Below are positions 37,301 through 44,258 of a stretch of DNA of 64,000 nucleotides, in pieces (the first letter of the stretch is position 1; each line of letters starts with the position of its first letter). The DNA is taken from assembly GCF_900543425.1 (NCBI RefSeq), contig NZ_UQRQ01000005.1, forward strand, positions 115,588 through 179,587, read 5' to 3'. A program made the translations under genes and the position numbers. The notes beneath the pieces were generated by a model. It ran no database searches and was not told the DNA's origin. It worked only from the letters and a program-made list of their open reading frames with translations. Origin of the DNA: an uncultured Sanguibacteroides sp. (lineage in GTDB: Bacteria > Bacteroidota > Bacteroidia > Bacteroidales > Marinifilaceae).

Positions 37301-37470
37301 GTTGATGTCCCGACATTCGTTCCTTTTATAACAACGGTAACCCCCGGTAACGGAGATCCATCAACAGCATCAGTCACCGTACCCGAGACCTCACGCTTTT
37401 GAGCAAAACACAATTGTACTCCCGCTAACAACAGGAAAACAATCAACTGAATCGTCTTTTTCATAGTCAT
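34339..37470 (-). CDS. SusC/RagA-like TonB-linked outer-membrane transporter
   Basis: A 1043-residue TonB-dependent receptor. A signal peptide ends near residue 24. A CarboxypepD_reg-like domain (about 27-105, VSGTVTDAVDGSPLPGVTVVIKG) is followed by the plug (about 115-230, with VNVLKGTSAAAIYGPDARNGVIVVTTK) and a 22-strand barrel ending in Phe (GGTITVKF). The TonB box region is in ERLEQVVVTALGIKRQKRDLGY. There is no STN domain, so it should not signal through an anti-sigma factor. Two start codons are possible (37470, 37464). It heads the operon susC-susD-lipoprotein behind a leader of about 430 bases. Confidence 0.95.
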   Translation of the reverse strand: MTMKKTIQLIVFLLLAGVQLCFAQKREVSGTVTDAVDGSPLPGVTVVIKGTNVGTSTDVKGHYVLKNVEADAVLVFSFVGMKKQEINSGTRKVIDVKMEQETERLEQVVVTALGIKRQKRDLGYSTVNVSNRELVKARALNVAVGLQGKVPGLNITGLNSSVFEDVKINLRGIRSLTGDNNPMLLLDGVPVALSFLSSLNPNDIESVNVLKGTSAAAIYGPDARNGVIVVTTKVGAEGAKPEITISNSTQFSQVSMFPKFQTEFGSGGYGDYIPYENWSYGPAYDGSEVVLGETLPDGSVQKVKYSPIKNNRRKFFKTGMTMQNDVSYLAKDFFLSVQDALIKGVVPNDRNRRTGIRLNASKTYKIFTVNFNSNYIQSNYDVFDDTAMSDYYSANNVGLNDGLMNLIFSTQAHVPLTSYKDYKNNAFATYDNYYNRYGINPYIALDTWRRKGKKQDLITSIDFKLSPTGWWDINYRAAMTYRTEQYKVKTLLRTVTEYGEHRGISTIPQRVEDYSYVQNRLSSELYMNFHKTLGDFKGNLLVGTYVRDVDTKSMNMIGDRLIVEDLFNVSARPGELTGGSDKYRVRMLSFYGSLTLNYKNFVNLEVTGRNDKTSVLDPKHNSFFYPGVSASVVLTDAIPVIKSDVFNFFKLRASWNKTGNADIDPYLLSATSAQILGFPYAGLPGYSINSTSYDPLLKPEFVKSIEFGFEASLLDNRVTLDMTYYNQKNTNQIVRVRVPRSTGYSFAYLNAASFKNFGFEAQLKLTPLVRFREWDFNLGTSFTYNDSKVLSIFGDLEELSVGGFYAASNQAVVGKPAFVFSAKDYQRDPEGRVIVDAGTGLPKVDETNKIFGRTMPKYIMGLNPTITWRGLTISATFEYKGGYYAFNMIGADMAWTGVSERTGANHRERFVFPNSVYEDPKNPGKYIPNENVTITDVNDFWTGDNYRTVGTNFLTSADSWRFREFSISYDLPQSLIGKQNVIKGVTIAFTGRNLALWLPKSNVYGDPDFQGSYFSDQRNVSGVGDATVNPPTRSFGGTITVKF

Positions 37471-37701
37471 GTTTTTAGTTAGACATCATTTGTAGTTAAC
37501 AATAAATATTGCATTGAAAATCAACACAATAACAAACCAATCTTATTTACCGGTACAAATCAATAATTCCACACTACCTTATTACATGAAAGAAATGGCG
37601 AAAAAGATTTTCGAACCTAAAAGAAAAAACTCTTCTCCACGGCAAATACCATTGATAGCTCGTGTTAACAAGTAGCGTACTTAAAAGAAATTATTACTTT
37701 T

Positions 37702-37724
37702 CGGAATAATCGATTTTTATTCCG
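37702..37724. repeat. Hairpin in the susC leader
   Basis: An 8-bp inverted repeat, CGGAATAA at 37702-37709 and TTATTCCG at 37717-37724, has a 7-base loop inside the predicted 5' leader of susC. Confidence 0.5.
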
Positions 37725-37879
37725 GGAGTCTCCAGTTATCTTTTCATCAAACTGAACCTATCATCCCTTAAAGGTCCGGAGTATTCAGATATCCAATTTT
37801 AGAAGACAAACAAACCACAAATACATCCATTATCGTACCTCACATCTGACTGTACTCATAACTATTTTTAATACACGTA

Positions 37880-37901
37880 TCAAAAAACCTTCGTTTTTTG
37901 A
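37880..37901 (-). repeat. Hairpin at the predicted 5' end of the susC transcript
   Basis: A perfect 9-bp stem, TCAAAAAAC at 37880-37888 and GTTTTTTGA at 37893-37901, has a 4-base loop. It lies just downstream of the predicted -7 box, so it would form at the very start of the mRNA. Confidence 0.55.
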
Positions 37902-37907
37902 TTACTG

Positions 37908-37937
37908 CAAATATAGTAAAAAAATTACAAATACAAA
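37908..37937 (-). promoter_or_regulatory. Promoter of the susC operon
   Basis: On the minus strand, TTTG (37937-37934) and TATATTTG (37915-37908) are 18 bases apart, matching the Bacteroidetes consensus. The leader to the susC start would be about 430 bases. Confidence 0.55.
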
Positions 37938-38081
37938 TAAAATAAATATTTTTTGAGAAATGTTCATTTCTTGTACTCAATATGTTGTCTTTTGTGAGCT
38001 AATTGCGATTTTCTTTTGTTGGAAATGTCATTAAACGAAGGTTTTATACTAACATATAACTATATATAAATCAATTATTTA

Positions 38082-38255
38082 TCATATATGTTTATTTGTT
38101 TTATAAAACAATTTTATTGGTCTCCACCCGGCATTTTTAACAACAAACTTATCTATTTTATATACTTTAATCAAATGCACAATAATATAGCATACAGCCA
38201 TCACAATACCACTACAATAATCTAATAACAAAACAGATGCATTCCAATGAATCAT
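38082..38255 (-). CDS. Doubtful small membrane protein, 57 aa
   Basis: A 57-codon frame opens with ATG at 38255 (MIHWNASVLLL) and ends with TGA. It contains one strong hydrophobic stretch (LLLDYCSGIVMAVCYIIVHLI) and a basic tail (KNAGWRPIKLFYKTNKHI). No family is recognised. The DNA is AT-rich and frames of this length arise by chance, so it may not be a gene. It is co-directional with susC and upstream of the predicted susC promoter. Confidence 0.25.
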   Translation of the reverse strand: MIHWNASVLLLDYCSGIVMAVCYIIVHLIKVYKIDKFVVKNAGWRPIKLFYKTNKHI

Positions 38256-38397
38256 AAAACTAAAGATTCTGCATTAGGCGGAATAAGACAAAAGAAAAAT
38301 GTGAAGATTTTCCTTATATTTAGAATAATTCTCAACAAGAAATGCAACCGTAAAGACTAAAAAAACGGCCAAAAAACTCTTCCGGTATACAGCTAAA

Positions 38398-38437
38398 AAA
38401 GAGCCGATCGAAAAGTAAAAATTCCGATCGGCTCTTT
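38398..38437 (-). terminator. Terminator of the giant ABC-2 gene (copy 2)
   Basis: A perfect 13-bp stem, 38398-38410 and 38425-38437 (core GAGCCGATCG / CGATCGGCTC), has a 14-base loop. On the minus strand it is followed by a T-run. It lies about 165 bases past the stop codon of copy 2. Confidence 0.8.
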
Positions 38438-38540
38438 CCTCTTTCACTCGACAATAATTTCCCTGCCCTTCTTTTTATCGTAATAAACCATGATTCAACT
38501 AAACGCTTCTGTTCCCCTGTGATTTATAACATCTCCATAG

Positions 38541-38600
38541 CCCGACGTCCTAAAGCACAAATTAAATTACGACACGGACAACACATTCCACCTGAAAAGG
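38541..38600 (+). pseudogene. Relic of an M16 peptidase gene (3' part)
   Basis: Twenty codons read PDVLKHKLNYDTDNTFHLKR, against SDALKHKLNYDTDNTFYLRM in the non-catalytic M16 protein (around 31681-31740). Of about 19 aligned codons, 13 differ in one base, nearly all silently, so this comes from a diverged relative rather than a recent copy. A TAG precedes it in frame, and it ends directly at the stop codon of the giant ABC-2 gene on the other strand. It is too short to be functional. Confidence 0.75.
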
Positions 38601-41600
38601 TCAATCTACCTTTACCCATTTCACGGCATCCGCAATGACATAAAAGTCGTAATCTTCCATACGCCGGTCATCCAAAACGACCTTTGCCTCTCCTTTTGGA
38701 AAATCATAGGTTCCCAACGAGAACCACCCTATGGCTTTCGCCCATACCTCCTGCTCTTCTTGTCCGCAATAAACCGTATAATGATAATTACTCGGCAATT
38801 CAGGTAAGAAAACGAATACCTCATAGCTTCCGGCTTCCGGGATAAGCGCTTTCCATTCGGCTTTATATTTTCCGTTTTTACACTCCTTACAGTAAGCAGA
38901 ACGCACGCTATCTCCCAAATATTGAGGAGAGACTACTTTTTGCCACCGGGAAAATCCCAACCCGAGAGAGGTTTCTATCGTGTTCTCATCTTTGTTTTCA
39001 AAGAGACGTCGGAAAAATGTTTTATCGGGCTCAATCAGACGAAAGCCGGGATCTTCATTATCCACGATAATCTCTCCGGATTTAGGCAAAAACTCATCCG
39101 GATGAATATCCGATAAACTACATATCGTCTTGGGAATTTGGCCAACCCTCGCACTGACACTCACCTGATCCATTTTTTTGATCATAGCTATCCTTCCGGG
39201 GATATTATAAGACACTCCGGTATTTATCTGAAAATTTCCGGTGAAAAAACCTTGAATGCTTACTTCCTTACATTCATCCGGATTCAAATAAAAATTATAA
39301 GAGTCCGTACTTCTCGTAGCTCCATATAAAACGGAAACAAGTCCTTTAGATTTCCCACTATTCTTTATTTTAAAACGAATATGCATTCCCGCTCCTTCCT
39401 CTATTTTATTCACTTCCATATCCCTTACCAAGAAGTGAGTGGGTGATTTTGAGCTCCATTGTTCTAAAACCTCCGTAAAATCAACACCAAACCGCTCATT
39501 CAACTCCGAGGTAAACTTCTCCAAAGGAATTATTCCTTGATTCTTTTTACAAAAATCATTCAGGAAATCACAAAAAACCGGCATAGAAATATCTACGGTA
39601 AAATGGTTCAACAAAGAACGGGTCTCCAGCTGAAGAGCCATACGTAATACATCGGGATCCAATGTCTCATCTTGCATAGCATCCTCCAAACTATGACTTA
39701 ACAAATAAGCCTGTGCCATATATTCGGCAGAACTCATTTGTTGATATATATTCTCGATTTGCGACCGGTCCCGCAAGATATTTTTCAATAACAAATCGAC
39801 AGTCGGATAATCGACAGAGTAAATGTAAGACTGCGGTTCCCGAAACAGAGTATAACTGTCAAACAAATTTTTGGATCTATCAACCGCATACGAAGAGCTC
39901 TTTCGAAGCCTGCTAAGAAACAAATTTTGACGATTAGAATACCCGGTTTTATCTAAAAAACAAGAGATAAAAGGAGATAGCAGGCTATTCATTTCAGATA
40001 ATTTCAAAAACTCCGGGCTAAGATTATACGAAGCCATTTTTACAGCGTTATCCGCATTTTGTTTTAATATCCGTCTGTAATCCGGAACCTTCATTCCCAC
40101 TCCCCTTTCAGAAAACAAAGCCATACCCGATTGAACGAATTCGCTTTTTCCTGTCCACTCCCGGAAATGAGAAATAAAAGGAAGCGGAGTCTCCGCAACG
40201 ATCAGACGACTGGAAGGATAACCGCACCAATCCCGACGCATCACCATTTCAGAAATACTGTCAAACAAGGATCTGGAACTCATCACCTTTGTATGCCATT
40301 CCAAGTCGGCTATCTTTTTTTCGATGTAATTACCCATTTCTTCCGGCTTATAATCCTTCAACAGACTACTAAGCACATCGCTTCCCTTAAAATAATAGAG
40401 ATCGAGATCACAACTTTTTAATTTTAACGTGTAACGTTCATAATCTCCCCCGCTAATCGAAAGTCCTCCCAACGGAAAAGGAGGTTGAAACCAAAGCGTG
40501 TCCCCCTCCTCGCGAGAAGGACCTTGCGACAATAAGGTGGATTGAACCGGATTCACTACAGCTAAACTATAACGCGTAAAATCTTTTATTGACAACCAGG
40601 GAGCTTTCGGATTCACCGGAGGAATAGCAACGGGATACCAGATATTTTCCGGAACGAGCAAGAGGAAGGTATTGCTCACGAAAGCATAACGACGACCGAA
40701 ATGAAAAAAAGGATCATTACGACCGGTATCATAATAGAGAGGATCGGGAACCTCCAGATAACATACCCGCTCGTCTATTGTTCCCTTGTATATCAAATCC
40801 AAACGTACGCTATCGTCCGCTTCAAGAGGACGGTCTATCAATAACACCTGATGATCCCGCTCGTAAGTCAGCGTTTTATCTCCCTCTTTCACGCTTGTTA
40901 CACGCAACCCCGGGTTCAGAAACAATACCAATCGAGGTATTTTTTCTCCGCTGGAATTACGCAACACCATCTCGCTGGTCAGTTCCAAATGTTCTCCTTT
41001 TTGCCGAAGAGTTATCGCGTGAGTGGAAACCCGAGTCGAACAACCTTTCCAGTAACGTTCGAAGCTCGCCCTGTATTGCTCCCGGACTGCATCTTCCCGT
41101 ATAAAACGATAAAAACAGGCTCCTTCTAATAATAGAACTGTCAATACGAACAAAATTCCCGCCAACCGAAGTCGGGGAATCGACTTCAGTTCGTTCGGCA
41201 AACGTTTTATTCGTATCAAGCTCCAAACGATAAACCCACATCCCAAAAGGAAAAAAGCCAAACGTTGAAGCAAATAATAACCTAAATCCACATGACCCGT
41301 TACACTCGAAAACAGGTTAGACAAAGAGGAACCTAAAAAATTCAGGTTCCCGTGAAAAACCTTATCCAACACCGTTACCGAAACATACAATAGGCAGAGA
41401 GAAAGGAATATCGAGAGTATGCGTGAGCGCGTAAGGGTCGTCAGCCATAAAGTAACTCCCAGCATAAATATCAAAGAGGGAAATGTCAAAGTCAGGATGT
41501 AAAAAAAGGAATACCAGGGGTTAAACGGGGCTATACTTCCCCATACATTTAAACCGAAACAAATGAATACGGATAGTAGATTCAACGAAACAAAAACCGC

Positions 41601-41951
41601 TGCAATTCCCACCACCTTTCCCCAAAAGTAATCCTCGTTACTGACCGGACGGGCATGAATCACTTCCAGGGGACCTACCTGCCTCTCCCGCGTGAATAAT
41701 TCGGCAGCCACGAATATCACCAGTAAAGATTGAACTATATTATAAAGATAGGCATTCACCAGCGGCATTGAAGAGGCTAATGCCAATAAATTCCAGTTCC
41801 ATTGGTTAAATAGAGGTTGTTTACATTGTACGAGCCATTGTAAATAGGTAATTAAAACCAAGGTTAAAAAAAATAAAATCCTAAAAATCCAAGAACGTTG
41901 TAATGTCTTTGCCTCGTAGCAAGCCACCGTTTTAATATCATGCAGGTTCAT
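38601..41951 (-). CDS. ABC-2-type membrane protein fused to M1-like and golvesin-like domains (copy 2)
   Basis: A 1116-residue paralogue of the protein at 20456-23743. The start is set at the ATG at 41951 (MNLHDIKTVACYEAK), because copy 1 and the relic at 42239 begin the same way; the frame is open upstream to 42008. There are about seven membrane helices in residues 1-280 (WIFRILFFLTLVLITYLQWL, GPLEVIHARPVSNEDYFWGKVVG). Next is an M1-like beta domain (LVLFLNPGLRVTSVKEGD, GRRYAFVSNTFLLLVPENIWYPV), then helices without HEXXH, and a golvesin-like C-terminus (IIVDNEDPGFRLIEP, GWFSLGTYDFPKGEAKVVL, VIADAVKWVK). No ATPase gene is nearby. It probably acts in the inner membrane with a large periplasmic part. 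Function unknown. Confidence 0.85.
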   Translation of the reverse strand: MNLHDIKTVACYEAKTLQRSWIFRILFFLTLVLITYLQWLVQCKQPLFNQWNWNLLALASSMPLVNAYLYNIVQSLLVIFVAAELFTRERQVGPLEVIHARPVSNEDYFWGKVVGIAAVFVSLNLLSVFICFGLNVWGSIAPFNPWYSFFYILTLTFPSLIFMLGVTLWLTTLTRSRILSIFLSLCLLYVSVTVLDKVFHGNLNFLGSSLSNLFSSVTGHVDLGYYLLQRLAFFLLGCGFIVWSLIRIKRLPNELKSIPRLRLAGILFVLTVLLLEGACFYRFIREDAVREQYRASFERYWKGCSTRVSTHAITLRQKGEHLELTSEMVLRNSSGEKIPRLVLFLNPGLRVTSVKEGDKTLTYERDHQVLLIDRPLEADDSVRLDLIYKGTIDERVCYLEVPDPLYYDTGRNDPFFHFGRRYAFVSNTFLLLVPENIWYPVAIPPVNPKAPWLSIKDFTRYSLAVVNPVQSTLLSQGPSREEGDTLWFQPPFPLGGLSISGGDYERYTLKLKSCDLDLYYFKGSDVLSSLLKDYKPEEMGNYIEKKIADLEWHTKVMSSRSLFDSISEMVMRRDWCGYPSSRLIVAETPLPFISHFREWTGKSEFVQSGMALFSERGVGMKVPDYRRILKQNADNAVKMASYNLSPEFLKLSEMNSLLSPFISCFLDKTGYSNRQNLFLSRLRKSSSYAVDRSKNLFDSYTLFREPQSYIYSVDYPTVDLLLKNILRDRSQIENIYQQMSSAEYMAQAYLLSHSLEDAMQDETLDPDVLRMALQLETRSLLNHFTVDISMPVFCDFLNDFCKKNQGIIPLEKFTSELNERFGVDFTEVLEQWSSKSPTHFLVRDMEVNKIEEGAGMHIRFKIKNSGKSKGLVSVLYGATRSTDSYNFYLNPDECKEVSIQGFFTGNFQINTGVSYNIPGRIAMIKKMDQVSVSARVGQIPKTICSLSDIHPDEFLPKSGEIIVDNEDPGFRLIEPDKTFFRRLFENKDENTIETSLGLGFSRWQKVVSPQYLGDSVRSAYCKECKNGKYKAEWKALIPEAGSYEVFVFLPELPSNYHYTVYCGQEEQEVWAKAIGWFSLGTYDFPKGEAKVVLDDRRMEDYDFYVIADAVKWVKVD

Positions 41952-42100
41952 AGTACTATATTTATTAATTTCATAAGTTTGTTTATCCATTTCAAACCGA
42001 ATAGTCATACGGATTTCTAACCTACCTCCTTATCTTTTTCCAACATCCGATAATGTAGAAAACTGAAAAAATCAACCAAACCTCCCCCATCTCTCCGCAT

Positions 42101-42239
42101 GGGTCGTTTTTTACATTACACAAACCATTGCCAAGAAGCGATCAAAAAGGAACAAGAAAAACAACATTCCAAAAATCCAGCCATATAACAGCATTTTTAC
42201 CTCGCAAAAAACGACACCTTCAACAGGATGAAAATTCAT
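42101..42239 (-). pseudogene. Decayed 5' end of a third copy of the giant ABC-2 gene
   Basis: From ATG at 42239 the frame reads MNFHPVEGVVFCEVKMLL, then WIFGMLFFL, matching MNLHDIKTVACYEAKTLQ and WIFRILFFL of copy 2. Aligned with 41820-41951, it is 2 bases shorter (130 against 132), so it is frameshifted, and a CAA codon of the QWLVQCK stretch has become TAA. The match ends near 42110. After it, one frame runs on to a TAG with a plausible C-terminus (FFSFLHYRMLEKDKEVG), perhaps the tail of the same or another lost gene. Confidence 0.72.
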
Positions 42240-42401
42240 ACAACTTTTTCTTATACACTTTATTATAAGACGCACAGCCCTCTTCGAATGTTACACCTCA
42301 AAATGATTTTTTTACTTACAAGACCCCAAACTCCCTCAATCACACGACAAGAGTTGTTATAATAATATTTATATTATGTTAATTACCCTACAGGTAATAA
42401 A

Positions 42402-42429
42402 AAAACGTTGTCCGAATAGGCAACGTTTT
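42402..42429 (-). terminator. Terminator of the TonB-C protein gene
   Basis: A 9-bp stem, AAAACGTTG at 42402-42410 and CAACGTTTT at 42421-42429, is followed on the minus strand by a T-rich tail, 34 bases past the stop. Confidence 0.75.
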
Positions 42430-42462
42430 AACCGAATATTTCATTTCAAATAGATTCTCGTC

Positions 42463-43200
42463 TTATTTCAACAAAAAGTTTATGGGAATCAGGCACTCGA
42501 TCTCCACCTCTTTTCCACTTTGTTTCGCCGGTTTCCACACGGGCATTGATTTTACAACTCGAACGGCCTCCCGATCCAATAGGGCATTTACGGGTTGAAC
42601 CACTTTAACTCTTTTTACCTTTCCCTTTTGATCCACAACGAAAGAGACCTGCACTTCTCCTGCTATCCTTTCTTCATACGCCTTCTCAGGATATTTTATA
42701 TGTTCGGCAACCCATTGAAACAAATCTCCGGGAAATTCCGGCATTACCTCAACCGGTTCGAATACCTCTTCCGAATTCTCTTTCAAACAAGAGATCGGAT
42801 GAGAATCTTCCAAGACTAAAACGGAGTTATGCAAACGAACTTTCATGATCTTCCGTTGAGTAACAGGTATACTCCGTATTTCTTTTCCGACATAAGAAAA
42901 TAACAAGATATCATTCGAATTCGCTTTGATAGAAAACCTACCCTTACAATCCGTCCGGCACCCGATACTCCTGTCTTTGATCAATACGACGGCACCCTCC
43001 AAAGGTTTCCCTCTCTCGTCCATTACTTTACCTGTCACGATTTGCCCCGTTGTATCGTTTACGGAACCGCTTACGAGACTACTGTTTAAACGTAACGTAG
43101 CCTGTACGTCGACAGACGAAATCAACAAAAAAATTATCGGAAGTAACAATAGATACCCGAACATTCCCACCCTGGAAGTTCTTTTTTTATTCATCATCAT
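42463..43200 (-). CDS. TonB C-terminal domain protein with carboxypeptidase-regulatory-like domain
   Basis: A 245-residue protein. One N-terminal hydrophobic segment (YLLLLPIIFLLISSVD, about 15-31) may anchor it or be a signal. Residues 50-125 form a CarboxypepD_reg-like beta domain (IVTGKVMDERGKPLEGAVVLIKD, GRFSIKAN). The TonB C-terminal domain occupies about 155-245 (YPEKAYEERIAGEVQVSFVVDQKGKVKRVKV, SMPVWKPAKQSGKEVEI). There is no Pro/Lys-rich spacer of classical TonB. This order resembles the C-terminal part of Bacteroidetes M56/BlaR1-TonB proteins. It may energise the nearby SusC transporter or act as a periplasmic adaptor; no exbB/exbD is in the window. Three ATGs in a row open the gene. 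Confidence 0.85.
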   Translation of the reverse strand: MMMNKKRTSRVGMFGYLLLLPIIFLLISSVDVQATLRLNSSLVSGSVNDTTGQIVTGKVMDERGKPLEGAVVLIKDRSIGCRTDCKGRFSIKANSNDILLFSYVGKEIRSIPVTQRKIMKVRLHNSVLVLEDSHPISCLKENSEEVFEPVEVMPEFPGDLFQWVAEHIKYPEKAYEERIAGEVQVSFVVDQKGKVKRVKVVQPVNALLDREAVRVVKSMPVWKPAKQSGKEVEIECLIPINFLLK

Positions 43201-43323
43201 AATTCGCTTTTTTAAGATGCAACATTAAAATTATCAACTATCTGATTCACACCAGACGGGCAAGAAAGACGAAGCCAATGATACCGGTATGTTTTTCCAT
43301 ACCTTTTTATTATGATTTATCCG

Positions 43324-43354
43324 CAAACCTATGAAATATTCGTAATTATCCAAA
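43324..43354 (-). promoter_or_regulatory. Promoter of the TonB-C protein gene
   Basis: On the minus strand, TTTG (43354-43351) and TAGGTTTG (43331-43324) are 19 bases apart, a full match to the Bacteroidetes consensus. The leader is about 118 bases. Confidence 0.65.
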
Positions 43355-43667
43355 TTATTTTAACTTTTTCTTAAATTAAAATAAGAAACACACGTAAAAA
43401 TAAGAGACACCATAGGCGATATCTCGTAAACAAAAATCACATATCTTACTGTAATACGGTAGAATAAAAAACAAACAGAGAGATATTCGGAAGAGCATTA
43501 AAATAATCGCTCCGACACTTGCCTCCCCCAAAAGATTAAAAATAGAGCCTCCTGAGTTAACAATGAAAAAATCATCCTCGATCAAACTTTTTATTCCTAC
43601 AAACGTAAATTCATTCAAAATAGTCATAACCATGAAAGAGACAACATATTCTACAAAAACAAAACAC
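43355..43667. other. Spacer between divergent genes, no gene seen
   Basis: This AT-rich stretch separates the TonB-C promoter from the DUF4251 start. Open frames on both strands lack family matches or coding character. The DUF4251 promoter must lie here but no clear pair of boxes is seen. Confidence 0.4.
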
Positions 43668-44258
43668 ATGAAAAATTATCTACCGTTTATTTATATTACC
43701 ATACTACTCTATCTCTACCCCTCTTTTTCCTCGGGTCAGAAAAGGAGCGATCGGTTCGAAGCGGAATTTCAGAAAACATTTCAATTAGTCAACAGCGACC
43801 GGTTTATGATACGTTTTTTTATGGCCACCCCGACAGGACAAACCTTCGTTGCCACTCCATTGGAAGGCCCTAATGTTGCCATTGATCCAGAACAATGCTA
43901 TTTAGAGATTCAGGATTCATTGATTAGCGGACGATTACCCTATTTCGGCAACGGCAGCCATTGGGTTCCGAGACCGGGACAAGACTCTCTTCGATTTAAC
44001 TACATTCTTTTCTCGAGAACAGTAAAAATACTTCCACACGGAAACAAAAAGAGTATCGCCTATCAAATCAGTATTTTAACCAAAGACAATATCTTGTTTT
44101 TACACCTGGACATTCGTTATAACGGAACCTGTTATCTCTATTATAACGATCAGAAACGTTACCCGATCAGCTATACGGGGAATATTTACCCGCTGAAAAA
44201 AAGGGAACAGAGTGCAAGTAGGGAATTATCCTCTAATAATCAGACAAAGAAAATATAA
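43668..44258 (+). CDS. DUF4251 family exported protein
   Basis: A 196-residue protein exported through an N-terminal signal (MKNYLPFIYITILLYLYPSFSSGQ). The start is set at 43668; the 35 codons upstream lack a signal and look non-coding. The mature part fits the Bacteroidetes DUF4251 pattern: DRFMIRFFMATPTGQTF near the start, then ISGRLPYFGNGSHW-like SGRLPYFGNGSH and YNGTCYLYYNDQKRYPISYTGNI. Function unknown. Its last 19 bases overlap the end of the convergent Gate-domain gene. Confidence 0.85.
   Translation: MKNYLPFIYITILLYLYPSFSSGQKRSDRFEAEFQKTFQLVNSDRFMIRFFMATPTGQTFVATPLEGPNVAIDPEQCYLEIQDSLISGRLPYFGNGSHWVPRPGQDSLRFNYILFSRTVKILPHGNKKSIAYQISILTKDNILFLHLDIRYNGTCYLYYNDQKRYPISYTGNIYPLKKREQSASRELSSNNQTKKI

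Larger units (their letters stand above)
37471..38540. other. 1.07-kb gene-poor region upstream of susC
   Basis: This AT-rich region probably holds the long susC leader (37471 to about 37900), its promoter (37908-37937) and two hairpins (37702-37724 and 37880-37901). Upstream of these are a doubtful 57-codon reading frame and the terminator of the giant ABC-2 gene. No gene with a recognisable product is seen. Confidence 0.6.

Noticed and set aside
43376..43669. A 97-codon minus-strand frame with hydrophobic stretches upstream of the DUF4251 gene.
   Set aside because: It has no family match, is in AT-rich spacer DNA and would overlap the region where the DUF4251 promoter must be. Chance is the simpler explanation.
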